Origin: Candidatus Delongbacteria bacterium
Lineage (GTDB): Bacteria; UBA4055
DNA: 64,000 nucleotides
Assembly: GCA_016937995.1 (NCBI GenBank)
Contig: JAFGVM010000031.1
Span: 7,222 to 71,221 of the forward strand
Direction of reading: 5' to 3'
A model generated the notes under the pieces. The model was not told the DNA's origin, ran no database searches, and saw nothing but the letters and a program-made list of their open reading frames with translations. Shown here in pieces: positions 17,301 through 24,014 of this stretch; position 1 is the first letter of the stretch, and each line of letters begins with the position of its first letter. The position numbers and the translations under genes were made by a program.

Positions 17301-17606
17301 GAATCTATAGGATGGGAAAACGGTGATGGTGGTATGTGGTACGAACAGGATAGAAAGATAGTATTTATGAATCTACCGAGAAGGTGTGTTCTAAAGATAT
17401 ATACATTAGCTGGAGATCTTTGTAAGACAATTGCCCACAATGGAAATGCAGAAGGTGGAACCCCATATCATTATGGGGAATACGGAGCTTACTGGAATCT
17501 TATAAATGAGAACAATCAGGCTGTTGTCTCAGGTATTTACCTTTTCAGTGTGCAGGATGTGGATAGCGATTATGAATTTGTCGGAAAATTTGTAATTATA
17601 AAATAG
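14376..17606 (+). CDS. Giant secreted protein with C-terminal FlgD/T9SS-like sorting domain
   Basis: A 1,076-residue exported protein. The start is the ATG at 14376, which has GGAGG 5 nt before it; a TTG 12 nt upstream lies over that site. A signal peptide (MFSIKLIIGLATISATCLLY) leads a long Asp/Tyr/Trp-rich extracellular part with no recognised enzyme motif. A proline-rich hinge (GPPPPPSP, near residue 745) precedes a fibronectin-like stretch. The last 100 residues (VVPNPYRDD..., VLKIYTLAGDLCKTI, VSGIYLFSVQ...VGKFVIIK) are the FlgD Ig-like/T9SS-type end common in FCB phyla, which directs surface display. It lies between two bacteriocin-like peptide genes on the other strand. Its target is unknown; an adhesin or cell-surface factor is possible. 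Confidence 0.8.
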   Translation: MFSIKLIIGLATISATCLLYTANPKIYLSNQDISPYSDQSSKVNWQPYVENRVHRTGDLWLNITNKGSIGTDAYYWPESYIDPCTNKSAIICEMPGGSGFEYLLNGSLWFGGYLDSVSVILDGVISTVFQGPLVTTSFSYYSREIWPIEFDDEPSGLSLGRIYESSNIEGKISCLFGDVYNPSATAEEQFTTMFTDKYVNISYTNWDRYDKRQHIPLGIEVKQKSYAWPYDYAKKFIIIDYTIYNRNKDQKDIYDFFTSIYIDCDNGSASDSTQNLADDVCGFIEKWDNYFDPATGEQKSVDLNLAWAADNDGRQYSGYNILHAENEPHAGSPLDGATGVFSIRVLRNPNPNLRHSFNIYIHGHGDESLDWGPRWKTGLHSGWQYDLSLKQKGYDDNNYDNILNYLSDEPMYGGRTEGFPAGDKGRYMVMSNDEFDYNLTSIREIYLGMNTQADGTPIPQAEKWQKWTTADDIGNEGFSPDYVDGSISAMNDIANGTASRFLISFGPLGDECYVNVGIDSDLDSMGTIDDYINKKVWKFAYGDSLKLTVAIMVSENFHTSLDQDPNYADTTVVDLSDGLDVSLYDQGWYDAFYNLTWVERVYDIPLYDTPVTRYGETKTDGWYGEDVGADAMFADIIYDPDPYCWWLCTDYAGEDTGENDFEITNFITSITDPYGHTALNEDELLPFGREQVDAERKYGITGSSDTGEGYGYMVKYDKIDGVYPQGTWVRLGFDNGKLDAGDGVPDFAGPPPPPSPKINVDYHNNDVIINWCSHEFYDKDDGTKGISGSEFFVDPFSRERDFEGYQVQISMKDYPREYVEIFSVDRMNYGYENVVKVGEYLDNPVPEDSVLTNPDLFPPLMSYVNKIYQLTPFGDNRSMYENYSNEFYTYTAIPDSSQIELYGVIWNYTFTLHNKQYAKENYIAVTATDYGAPKSGVPPLQSSPSVNGRSIIPAKIEGSKEVIVVPNPYRDDVDYESIGWENGDGGMWYEQDRKIVFMNLPRRCVLKIYTLAGDLCKTIAHNGNAEGGTPYHYGEYGAYWNLINENNQAVVSGIYLFSVQDVDSDYEFVGKFVIIK

Positions 17607-17644
17607 TTGATCATTATTTTCGTTTTTTGTTTATATTCAGATTG

Positions 17645-17719
17645 ATTTAATCTTGTGTTTTTTCTAAACCATTTGCAAAATGAGATTTATACTAAAAACA
17701 AATTCCTGTAAAATAGGAA
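17645..17719 (-). pseudogene. Decayed fragment of an AraC-type gene
   Basis: About 75 nt match the sequence near 18223-18301 inside the LanC-AraC gene, including the near-identical CTAAACCATTTTGCAAAATG region (one T fewer here). The copy has indels and no open frame. It lies downstream of the peptide gene at 17770 and points to an old tandem duplication of the AraC part. Confidence 0.7.
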
Positions 17720-17720
17720 A

Positions 17721-17749
17721 AAAGGAACAAGGGGGTTCCTGGTTCCTTT
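17721..17749 (-). terminator. Terminator of the peptide gene
   Basis: AAAGGAAC and GTTCCTTT pair over 8 bp; the minus strand continues with TTTTTTCC. It sits 20 nt past the peptide stop. Confidence 0.7.
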
Positions 17750-17769
17750 ATAGAAGTCCAATAAAAAGA

Positions 17770-17967
17770 TTAACAAAGGGTTGGTTCTTCACAAGTTAGA
17801 CCAGTACAGGTTGCATAACCATTACATGTGTAGTTGTTCCCGCAAGTATTTACAGGTCTACATGTGTACAAAGTAGGTTGTTCACTGTCATTCCCACCTC
17901 TCAAATTTTTCATCATATCGCTGTTTAAATTTGCGATAGTTTCTTTGTTCAATTTTAGCTTTTTCAT
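17770..17967 (-). CDS. Class I lanthipeptide-type precursor peptide, Gly-Gly leader
   Basis: 65 residues. The leader MKKLKLNKETIANLNSD...LRGG (25 residues) matches the Bacteroidetes-type leader KLxLxKETIAxL...GG used for class I lanthipeptides. The 40-residue core has six cysteines (36, 42, 48, 54, 59, 65), five directly after Thr, and nine Ser/Thr in all, so it is well suited to dehydration and thioether ring formation. Cleavage after Gly25 would be by a Gly-Gly peptidase transporter, which is not in the window; nor is a LanB dehydratase. A half LanC-like protein is next upstream. RBS GGAG, 6 nt before the ATG. Confidence 0.8.
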   Translation of the reverse strand: MKKLKLNKETIANLNSDMMKNLRGGNDSEQPTLYTCRPVNTCGNNYTCNGYATCTGLTCEEPTLC

Positions 17968-18039
17968 TTTTTCTCCTTTATTTTTTTATTTCCCTACAAG
18001 GCCATTAGGTTTAAGTGATCTCACAATGATTTACACCTT

Positions 18040-18065
18040 GGTTGCAGGAATAAATACCTGCAACC
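18040..18065. promoter_or_regulatory. Stable hairpin between LanC-AraC gene and peptide gene
   Basis: GGTTGCAGG-N8-CCTGCAACC forms a 9-bp perfect stem with no T-run on either side. It lies about 75 nt upstream of the peptide start in the minus direction, so it could be a leader hairpin. A related GGTTGCAAC...GTGCAACC palindrome at 57720-57770 suggests instead a dispersed repeat. Confidence 0.45.
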
Positions 18066-18188
18066 TAAACTATGGTCGATGAGACCAGTAATTAAATGTT
18101 AATATATATCCTATTTAGAAGCGGTGCAAGTATTACCACGGATACATTTTGACAATGAAGATGTATTGATATAGAATAAAAAGAAAAA

Positions 18189-18926
18189 TTATTTGTTATC
18201 GTAACGTTCTTTAAATTCTGAAGGATTTAATCCAGTATGTTTTCTAAACCATTTTGCAAAATGAGATTCATACTTAAACCCGAATTCATGCATAATAGAA
18301 AGGCATTTATTATCGATCAATTTCCTTCTTAGAGCATCGAGTATTAAATTCTCTCTATAAGTAAGTAGAGGAATGTCAGTACATTTTTTAAATCTCTTTC
18401 TCAAGGATGAATATGTGATATTAAAATGTTCCTCTAATAATATGACGATATTTAACTGTTCATTCCCATCCTGCACAGTCGAGATCATTTTTGCAGATTC
18501 AGTATAAGGGTCATAGATACAATATTTATTAAGCAACTCAGTATATTTCTTGAGATAATCAATTATTTTGGGATTAGTATTAGCTCTGCAAGTAAAATAT
18601 AAAGCGATACCGCTTGCACCATGTAAGAAATCAAAACTGTTGTTATTAATATAACTCATCATTGATTGGTTTAAATAATCATCAAGTTCATCTAATACTT
18701 CAAGATTTTCAACACCAATAAAGGAGTGTTTTACTAGATAGTTTACTGTCCAGGCTATACCTGCTATTTCATTGCAATAAGTTGGAATAGTAGATCCTGC
18801 ATTAATTTTCTCAAAAGATTTTTCTAAAAAAAACTGAGCGGTATCTTTGTGCTCTTGATTTTTTGAATAATCATACAAGTGAAACAAAAATAATGATATT
18901 CCCGCAGTACCTGAAAATAATCCCAT
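18189..18926 (-). CDS. LanC-like half domain fused to AraC-type DNA-binding domain
   Basis: 245 residues. Residues 1-135 resemble the first half of LanC-like cyclases (MGLFSGTAGISLFLF, EIAGIAW, DFLHGASGIALYF). The zinc-binding half (WCYG and CHG motifs) is missing, so it cannot be a cyclase. Residues 155-242 are a full AraC domain with two helix-turn-helix units, ending ESHFAKWFRKHTGLNPSEF. The frame upstream of the ATG is open for only 10 more codons, has no start and no good RBS, and LanC proteins normally begin earlier, so the gene may be 5'-truncated. It is either a regulator sensing lanthipeptide substrates or a deletion chimera. Confidence 0.65.
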   Translation of the reverse strand: MGLFSGTAGISLFLFHLYDYSKNQEHKDTAQFFLEKSFEKINAGSTIPTYCNEIAGIAWTVNYLVKHSFIGVENLEVLDELDDYLNQSMMSYINNNSFDFLHGASGIALYFTCRANTNPKIIDYLKKYTELLNKYCIYDPYTESAKMISTVQDGNEQLNIVILLEEHFNITYSSLRKRFKKCTDIPLLTYRENLILDALRRKLIDNKCLSIMHEFGFKYESHFAKWFRKHTGLNPSEFKERYDNK

Positions 18927-18992
18927 ATCTGATTCAGTTGCGATTATTTCCTTATTTTATTTTTCACTAGTAATCTAGCCTATTTCATTCCC

Positions 18993-19448
18993 TCAGCGAA
19001 TAAAACTCATCGTTCGCCAGTTAAGATTATCATTAGATATATTCTTTATCTCATCAATAGAATTAAGAATTTCTGTCAGTCTGTCAATGTTCAACGGTTT
19101 TATAAAATATTCTGCGACACCCAGTTCCAAGGCTTTTTTAACATCACATTCATTTTTTGATGTAGTTAGGATCACAACCGGTAAATTCCTTAAATTTTTA
19201 TCATTACGGATCTCTTTTAAAACCTCAAAACCATCTAATTCCGGTAAATTCAGGTCTAATATGGTTAAGTTGGGTAACAATCTGGCTGAAGATTGTGGAT
19301 CGAAAAAATAATCCAAAGCTTTCTTTCCGTTATCAACATGTTCTACATGAGAAATTTTATCAATTTTTTTTAATGCCATTTTCGCAATTATTGCATGATC
19401 AGGATTATCTTCAACCAGCAATACTCTAAAATCATTACCTTTTCTCAT
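18993..19448 (-). CDS. Stand-alone response-regulator receiver domain
   Basis: A CheY/Rcp1-like receiver of about 150 residues with no output domain. It has the acidic pair in LLVEDNPDH, the phospho-acceptor Asp in LTILDLNLPELDG, the Thr of VILTTSKN and the Lys of YFIKPLN. The ATG at 19448 has GAGG 6 nt before it and is preferred to the ATG at 19460. Single-domain receivers of this type usually work with phytochrome-like or hybrid kinases, but none is adjacent (the nearest kinase is at 24 kb), so its partner is unknown. Confidence 0.88.
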   Translation of the reverse strand: MRKGNDFRVLLVEDNPDHAIIAKMALKKIDKISHVEHVDNGKKALDYFFDPQSSARLLPNLTILDLNLPELDGFEVLKEIRNDKNLRNLPVVILTTSKNECDVKKALELGVAEYFIKPLNIDRLTEILNSIDEIKNISNDNLNWRTMSFIR

Positions 19449-19511
19449 CACAGACCTCATTGGTATGAATATCGGTCATATTAACATATCAAAACCTTTG
19501 TTTCTAATAGT

Positions 19512-19697
19512 TTAATTCTTAAAATACTCTTTGATCTTCTCAACTGAAGTACCGACTTTCTTAAAAGCTATGAATAGATCATAAGGGGTAACTTCAAGGT
19601 CAAGGCACCATTTTTTTACTTCATACAGATTGTAAATGTCAATATTTACATTATTTGCATGATTAGTAGGATATGTTTCTACATTATGCTGATGCAT
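19512..19697 (-). CDS. Small DUF3606-like protein
   Basis: 61 residues. The second half, NLYEVKKWCLDLEVTPYDLFIAFKKVGTSVEKIKEYF read in pieces, matches the DUF3606 pattern: E(V)xxWxxxxxVTxxxLxxAxxxVGTSVxxIxxYL. Its function is unknown across bacteria. It has a good GGAG site. A 55-residue secreted peptide gene lies just upstream on the same strand. Confidence 0.7.
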   Translation of the reverse strand: MHQHNVETYPTNHANNVNIDIYNLYEVKKWCLDLEVTPYDLFIAFKKVGTSVEKIKEYFKN

Positions 19698-19735
19698 AAC
19701 ATTCTCCGTGTTTAATTTATTTTGTATAAATCACT

Positions 19736-19903
19736 TTATCTAATCGGTGGTGGTGGCATAGGTGATGGGTCTTCAGGGTCAGAACCAACATATATCCATT
19801 GTGTACCATCCCAATCCCAATCAGGATATGGATCAGAGCTTCCATGTAATGGTGCGGTAAGAACAGTAACCAGGATCAAAAATACTAATACTAATTTTTT
19901 CAT
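19736..19903 (-). CDS. 55-residue secreted Pro/Asp/Trp-rich peptide
   Basis: A short gene on the minus strand, with GAGG 8 nt before the ATG at 19903. It begins with a clear signal peptide (MKKLVLVFLILVTVLTAPLHG) and continues into a 34-residue exported part (SSDPYPDWDWDGTQWIYVGS, then DPEDPSPMPPPP). There are no cysteines. I know no family for it. The plus-strand frame over the same bases is glycine/serine-rich and lacks a start site, so it is the shadow. The setting beside lanthipeptide-like genes suggests a small exported factor, but that is only context. Confidence 0.6.
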   Translation of the reverse strand: MKKLVLVFLILVTVLTAPLHGSSDPYPDWDWDGTQWIYVGSDPEDPSPMPPPPIR

Positions 19904-20025
19904 GATCGACCTCGCTTTATTTTTGTTTACAAACTAAATCTAGTGAATTAAAGATCATGAAAATAGGGGGCAACGTTTTGTGATACTTAAAGTATACAAT
20001 TATATAAAAAATGTAGCTAAAAATA

Positions 20026-22209
20026 TTAGTCTATTAAAGAGAGTTCTTTTTTGATAAGTTCGATTTCTTTGCTTAGATCCATATTATTGTTGTTTTTTAT
20101 CATTAGATTATAAAATTTTAAAGATTCGGAATAGTAATGAAGAGCCAGTGCCGGTTCATTATGTTCCTTATATATGTTACCGAGATTTTTATTCACACCG
20201 GCAAGAATGATATTGTTATTTGATAGCAAACCCAATTCAATGCATGAATTGAAATAATCTATAGATAATTCGCTTTTTTTCATACTATAGTAAATTTTTC
20301 CAAGAATGTTATAGCAATATATAAGATATTTGTGATTATTATATGAGTGTGAAAGATCGATAAGTTCATTTAAAATTTCAATAGATTCAGAATACTTTCT
20401 CAGTAGATAAAGAGTTTTCCCTAAATAGTACAGATTTTCAAAATAAATGTAATTATTTTGATATAATTTATACTTTGAGCAGGATAACCTAAAAAGAGTT
20501 TCAGCATTATTTAATTTATTTTGATTATAGTTGTAAAGGCCTGTTTTATAATTGGATTCTGCTATGTAACTTTCTTTTTTTATTTCTTTAGATAAATCTA
20601 TTATTTTTTTATGAAATCTATCAATTTTAGTTTTATCTGGATTGATCGAGTTTATATATATTGAGAGAGAATTTCTCAATGAGTGAATTATTAATACAAC
20701 ATTATTTGTATCTTTAGCGATTTTTTCTTGTCGTAGATAATTCAATTTTGCTGATCTGAAATCTCCTTGAATGTAATATATATTTCCTAGGATACCATAG
20801 CCTTTTGCTAAAAAAGTTCTGTTGTTCGTTCTTTTAGAGTATTTAATTAGTTTATTTGTTAATTTTAGTGAATTATCCAGATTTCCAGAATTAATGTTTT
20901 TTGTAATGAAAGTTTGATGAAACTCAAAGTAAGAGTTTTTATCCTTAATTAATTCAAAATCATTTAACGCCTTATTAAAATAATTATCTGCTTCTTTTGT
21001 TCTTGCCAATATATAACTTATCATTCCAAGATAAAAATTGGTTTTAGCGGAATATTCATACAGCTTTAATTTATTATAAATAATGAGACTATTATTATAA
21101 AATTCTTTAGATAAGCTAAAATTATCCAGATGATAATAAATGTCAGCCTGTTTCAGTAAAGAATTTGCTTTTAATTCATCAACATTTTCACAGCTTAATG
21201 ATGTTAAATATACTTTGTTATACAATTCAAGTGCATTTTCAAAATCAAAGCTTATCTTTGCCATATCTCCCAGTTTTTCAATTTCTTCGATAACACTTGT
21301 TAAAATATTTCTTTGGTATTTTGGTAATGAAATAACATTCCAGTAGTTGTTAAAACTGATGATCTTATTTGCATCCTGAATGAAGTCATCAATAAAGATG
21401 GGTGGAATAATAAAGTTGCTTTCTAGTTCCTGAATGCTTTTTTCAGTAATAAGCTTTTTATATGTTTCATGGAAAAGATCTTCAATCCCGTAAGATTTTA
21501 CATAATCTAATTTAGAGTTTTTTGGAAATTTCGGTTTTGATATAAACTCCAGATCAACACCGTATTTATCTTTGATAAATCTGTTAAATATTATTTTATT
21601 ACCCTGTTGATCCAAAGATTCCAGGTTAGTTTTGATTTTCGATATATTTTTAAATTGCTCCAGTCCCTGAATGTTAGAAAGGATATAATCCATGAAAACA
21701 CATAAGTTAGTATTATCCTTGAAAGAGCTGAATCCAATAAAATGATTGTTTGAATTATTGTCTGTTATGTTTATTTGATAAAGAGAATAAACTTCACCGT
21801 ATTTAACTGTTTGAGAAAGCACATTGATATATATATTTAAAAAACTAACTTCATTTATTTTATTCACGTTATTTTTTAATTTACCAAGTTTTCTAGAGAT
21901 CAGTGAAACATCACAATCAAGGTTGAGTTTTTCTTTAATTTCAGCGTTTGTTAATCCGGGAGATCTATCTTTTATTTTTTTTATTTTTAATATGGTTTTC
22001 TGATCAAGTTTTACTTTTTGTCTATCTTCTCTTTTCTTTCTGTAGGTAAAGCTGTCCTCTCCTAAAAGATCAAAATTCCTGATCCATTTTGATACTGTTA
22101 TCCTGTTTAAATTATAAAATTTTGATGCATTGCTGATATTACTGTGCAAAGCAAATTCACATACTTCTTTTTTAAATTCAGGGGTATATATAACTCTCTT
22201 TTTTCCCAT
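20026..22209 (-). CDS. Transposase-derived DNA-binding protein fused to TPR repeats
   Basis: 727 residues. Residues 1-50 are a transposase-type helix-turn-helix (YTPEFKKEVCEFAL...ITVSKWIRNFDLLG) and 70-112 a second one (SPGLTNAEIKEKL). Residues about 125-265 resemble an RNase-H-like integrase core, but the expected catalytic TDNG is TNLE and the last Glu region reads KLDYVKSYGIED, so strand transfer is unlikely. From about 310 to the end are many tetratricopeptide repeats (for example AKGYGILGNIYYIQGDFRSA). No inverted repeats flank it. It is probably a domesticated transposase working as a regulator with a TPR sensing or scaffold arm. Confidence 0.75.
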   Translation of the reverse strand: MGKKRVIYTPEFKKEVCEFALHSNISNASKFYNLNRITVSKWIRNFDLLGEDSFTYRKKREDRQKVKLDQKTILKIKKIKDRSPGLTNAEIKEKLNLDCDVSLISRKLGKLKNNVNKINEVSFLNIYINVLSQTVKYGEVYSLYQINITDNNSNNHFIGFSSFKDNTNLCVFMDYILSNIQGLEQFKNISKIKTNLESLDQQGNKIIFNRFIKDKYGVDLEFISKPKFPKNSKLDYVKSYGIEDLFHETYKKLITEKSIQELESNFIIPPIFIDDFIQDANKIISFNNYWNVISLPKYQRNILTSVIEEIEKLGDMAKISFDFENALELYNKVYLTSLSCENVDELKANSLLKQADIYYHLDNFSLSKEFYNNSLIIYNKLKLYEYSAKTNFYLGMISYILARTKEADNYFNKALNDFELIKDKNSYFEFHQTFITKNINSGNLDNSLKLTNKLIKYSKRTNNRTFLAKGYGILGNIYYIQGDFRSAKLNYLRQEKIAKDTNNVVLIIHSLRNSLSIYINSINPDKTKIDRFHKKIIDLSKEIKKESYIAESNYKTGLYNYNQNKLNNAETLFRLSCSKYKLYQNNYIYFENLYYLGKTLYLLRKYSESIEILNELIDLSHSYNNHKYLIYCYNILGKIYYSMKKSELSIDYFNSCIELGLLSNNNIILAGVNKNLGNIYKEHNEPALALHYYSESLKFYNLMIKNNNNMDLSKEIELIKKELSLID

Positions 22210-22368
22210 TTAACCTATAGTTGCAGATGTTAGAATTAGTAAGTACAAAATCAAAATATATTAAATTATTGAAATTATCAAGAAATTTTATTTATAGTTC
22301 ATATGTAAAATTATTTATCTTGAATCAAAGACCAAAATTTATATATTACTATAAGGGGGAAATAAATT

Positions 22369-22767
22369 ATGTTCATAGAAAAAGAAATAGGATCAAATTT
22401 ACGCGAAGAGTTTATAGATATTACTCATACTGTCAGGGATGCGGTGGTTGAGTCAGGGATAATGAATGGTATTATTACGATATTTGTACCACATACAACA
22501 GCAGGTATCACGATAAATGAAAATGCGGATCCTGATGTCAGGACAGATATTATTCACGGGTTAAGTTCATTCGGATTTGATTCAATGGATTTCAGGCATG
22601 TAGAAGGGAATTCATCAGCTCATATTAAATCAACATTGACAGGCAGTAGTGTGACTGTAATTCTTAAAGATGGTGAATTAGTTCTAGGCACTTGGCAGGG
22701 TATATATTTTTGTGAGTATGATGGACCAAGAAGAAGGAAGATTCAGATAAAGATATCCGGAAGTTAA
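22369..22767 (+). CDS. yjbQ: YjbQ family protein (UPF0047)
   Basis: 132 residues with the full family signature: PHTTAGITINENADPDVRTD, then HVEGNSSAHIKSTLTG and GTWQGIYFCEYDGPRRRK. YjbQ proteins can have weak thiamine-phosphate synthase activity in E. coli; the physiological role is unsettled. The start has AAGGGGG 9 nt upstream. It is a single gene, converging with the permease gene 9 nt downstream. Confidence 0.93.
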   Translation: MFIEKEIGSNLREEFIDITHTVRDAVVESGIMNGIITIFVPHTTAGITINENADPDVRTDIIHGLSSFGFDSMDFRHVEGNSSAHIKSTLTGSSVTVILKDGELVLGTWQGIYFCEYDGPRRRKIQIKISGS

Positions 22768-22776
22768 ATTCTAACT

Positions 22777-24003
22777 TTATTCGTAATGCAATGCTTCGAT
22801 AGGGTTCATATTTGCGGCTTTTCTGGCCGGTAAAAATCCTGATATCAAACCAACAGATACTGATACAACAAAAGAAACAATAATTGATACAAACGTTACA
22901 CTTGTATCCCATTCAGCGTATTTAGAAATTGCATATGTCATTATTATTCCAAGAATGATGCCAAGAACACCACCGATCAGACTGATCATTCCTGCTTCAG
23001 ATAAAAATTGAATGGTAATAGATCTTTTTGTAGCACCAACAGCCATTCTAAGACCAATCTCCTTTCGTCTTTCCAATGCATTTGCCAGCATAATATTGGT
23101 GATGCCGATACCTCCCACAAGTAATGAAATAGAAGCTATTGTTCCCATTACGATATTAAAGATCTGCTGAGTTTTCTGTGCCTGTGATAATAATTCTCTC
23201 GGAAGTATTATCTTATAATCCTTCTGGTCGTTATGGATCCTTTTTAATATAGATCCGATCACTTCAGAAAGTTTGAAAACATTATCATCATTTTGAGTTT
23301 GAACTGTAATTCTGTCGACATTTGCTTCATGTGGAGATTTACCGTGACGTTTTATCATAGTGTTCAAAGGTATTATGATGGCGTTCTCGTTGCTTGCAAT
23401 TTTTATTTTATCAGTTGATTTGTCAGAACCGGATCTGGATCTGAATATTCCTATGATATTAAATCTCTGATCATAGATCTTTATTGACCTTCCGATCGGA
23501 TCTTCTCCGATAAAATATTTATTAGCGATCTTATCGCTGATAACACAAACCATCTTAAAGTTAAGATTATCATCACTATTAAAAAATCTGCCATTTCTCA
23601 ATAGAATATTTTTGATCTTGAGAAAATTCTCATTTGTTGCAATTATATCGGTCTTTGAGATCGCTGTTCCCATTGTAACATCTACAGTTGAGTAGATCTC
23701 AGAAATGACAATCGATTTAGAGAGTGTACTTGAAATAATGTGCGAGTCTTTTGTTGTTAATCCCCGGGATAAATTTTTTGATATATCACCATCAATGAAA
23801 TCATCTTTAGCGATATTGTCAATAATAACATTATTTAATCCAAGTAGTTTGATCTGATCGATCAGCTCTTTCTTGGCTCCCTCACTTATTGACATCATTG
23901 AAATAACTGCTGCCACACCAAAAATGATCCCAAGTGTAGTAAGAAAAGATCTAAAAACATTATGTCCTAATGATTCGAAAGCTATTATAATATCTGTCAT
24001 CAT
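22777..24003 (-). CDS. MacB/FtsX-type ABC transporter permease
   Basis: 408 residues: an N-terminal transmembrane helix (LTTLGIIFGVAAVISMMSI), a long periplasmic MacB-PCD domain (about 45-275), then three helices of the FtsX core (LLVGGIGITNIMLANALERR...IGLRMAVGATK, MISLIGGVLGIILGI, IVSFVVSVSVGLISGFLPAR) and the end KAANMNPIEALHYE. Such permeases pair with a LolD-like ATPase, which is not adjacent. The gene starts 11 nt after the receiver-kinase gene, so they form an operon. Substrate unknown: export of peptides, lipoproteins or toxins is usual for the family. Confidence 0.9.
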   Translation of the reverse strand: MMTDIIIAFESLGHNVFRSFLTTLGIIFGVAAVISMMSISEGAKKELIDQIKLLGLNNVIIDNIAKDDFIDGDISKNLSRGLTTKDSHIISSTLSKSIVISEIYSTVDVTMGTAISKTDIIATNENFLKIKNILLRNGRFFNSDDNLNFKMVCVISDKIANKYFIGEDPIGRSIKIYDQRFNIIGIFRSRSGSDKSTDKIKIASNENAIIIPLNTMIKRHGKSPHEANVDRITVQTQNDDNVFKLSEVIGSILKRIHNDQKDYKIILPRELLSQAQKTQQIFNIVMGTIASISLLVGGIGITNIMLANALERRKEIGLRMAVGATKRSITIQFLSEAGMISLIGGVLGIILGIIMTYAISKYAEWDTSVTFVSIIVSFVVSVSVGLISGFLPARKAANMNPIEALHYE

Positions 24004-24014
24004 TTTATTTGCAT

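Noticed and set aside
19722-19937. Plus-strand 71-residue frame
   Set aside because: It is the antisense of a minus-strand gene with a signal peptide and RBS.
20026-22209. Intact insertion sequence
   Set aside because: Catalytic residues are lost, a TPR array replaces the end of the transposase, and no terminal inverted repeats or target duplications were seen.
22221-22451. Plus-strand frame upstream of yjbQ
   Set aside because: It overlaps the start of yjbQ in another frame and its translation is basic low-complexity sequence without an RBS.
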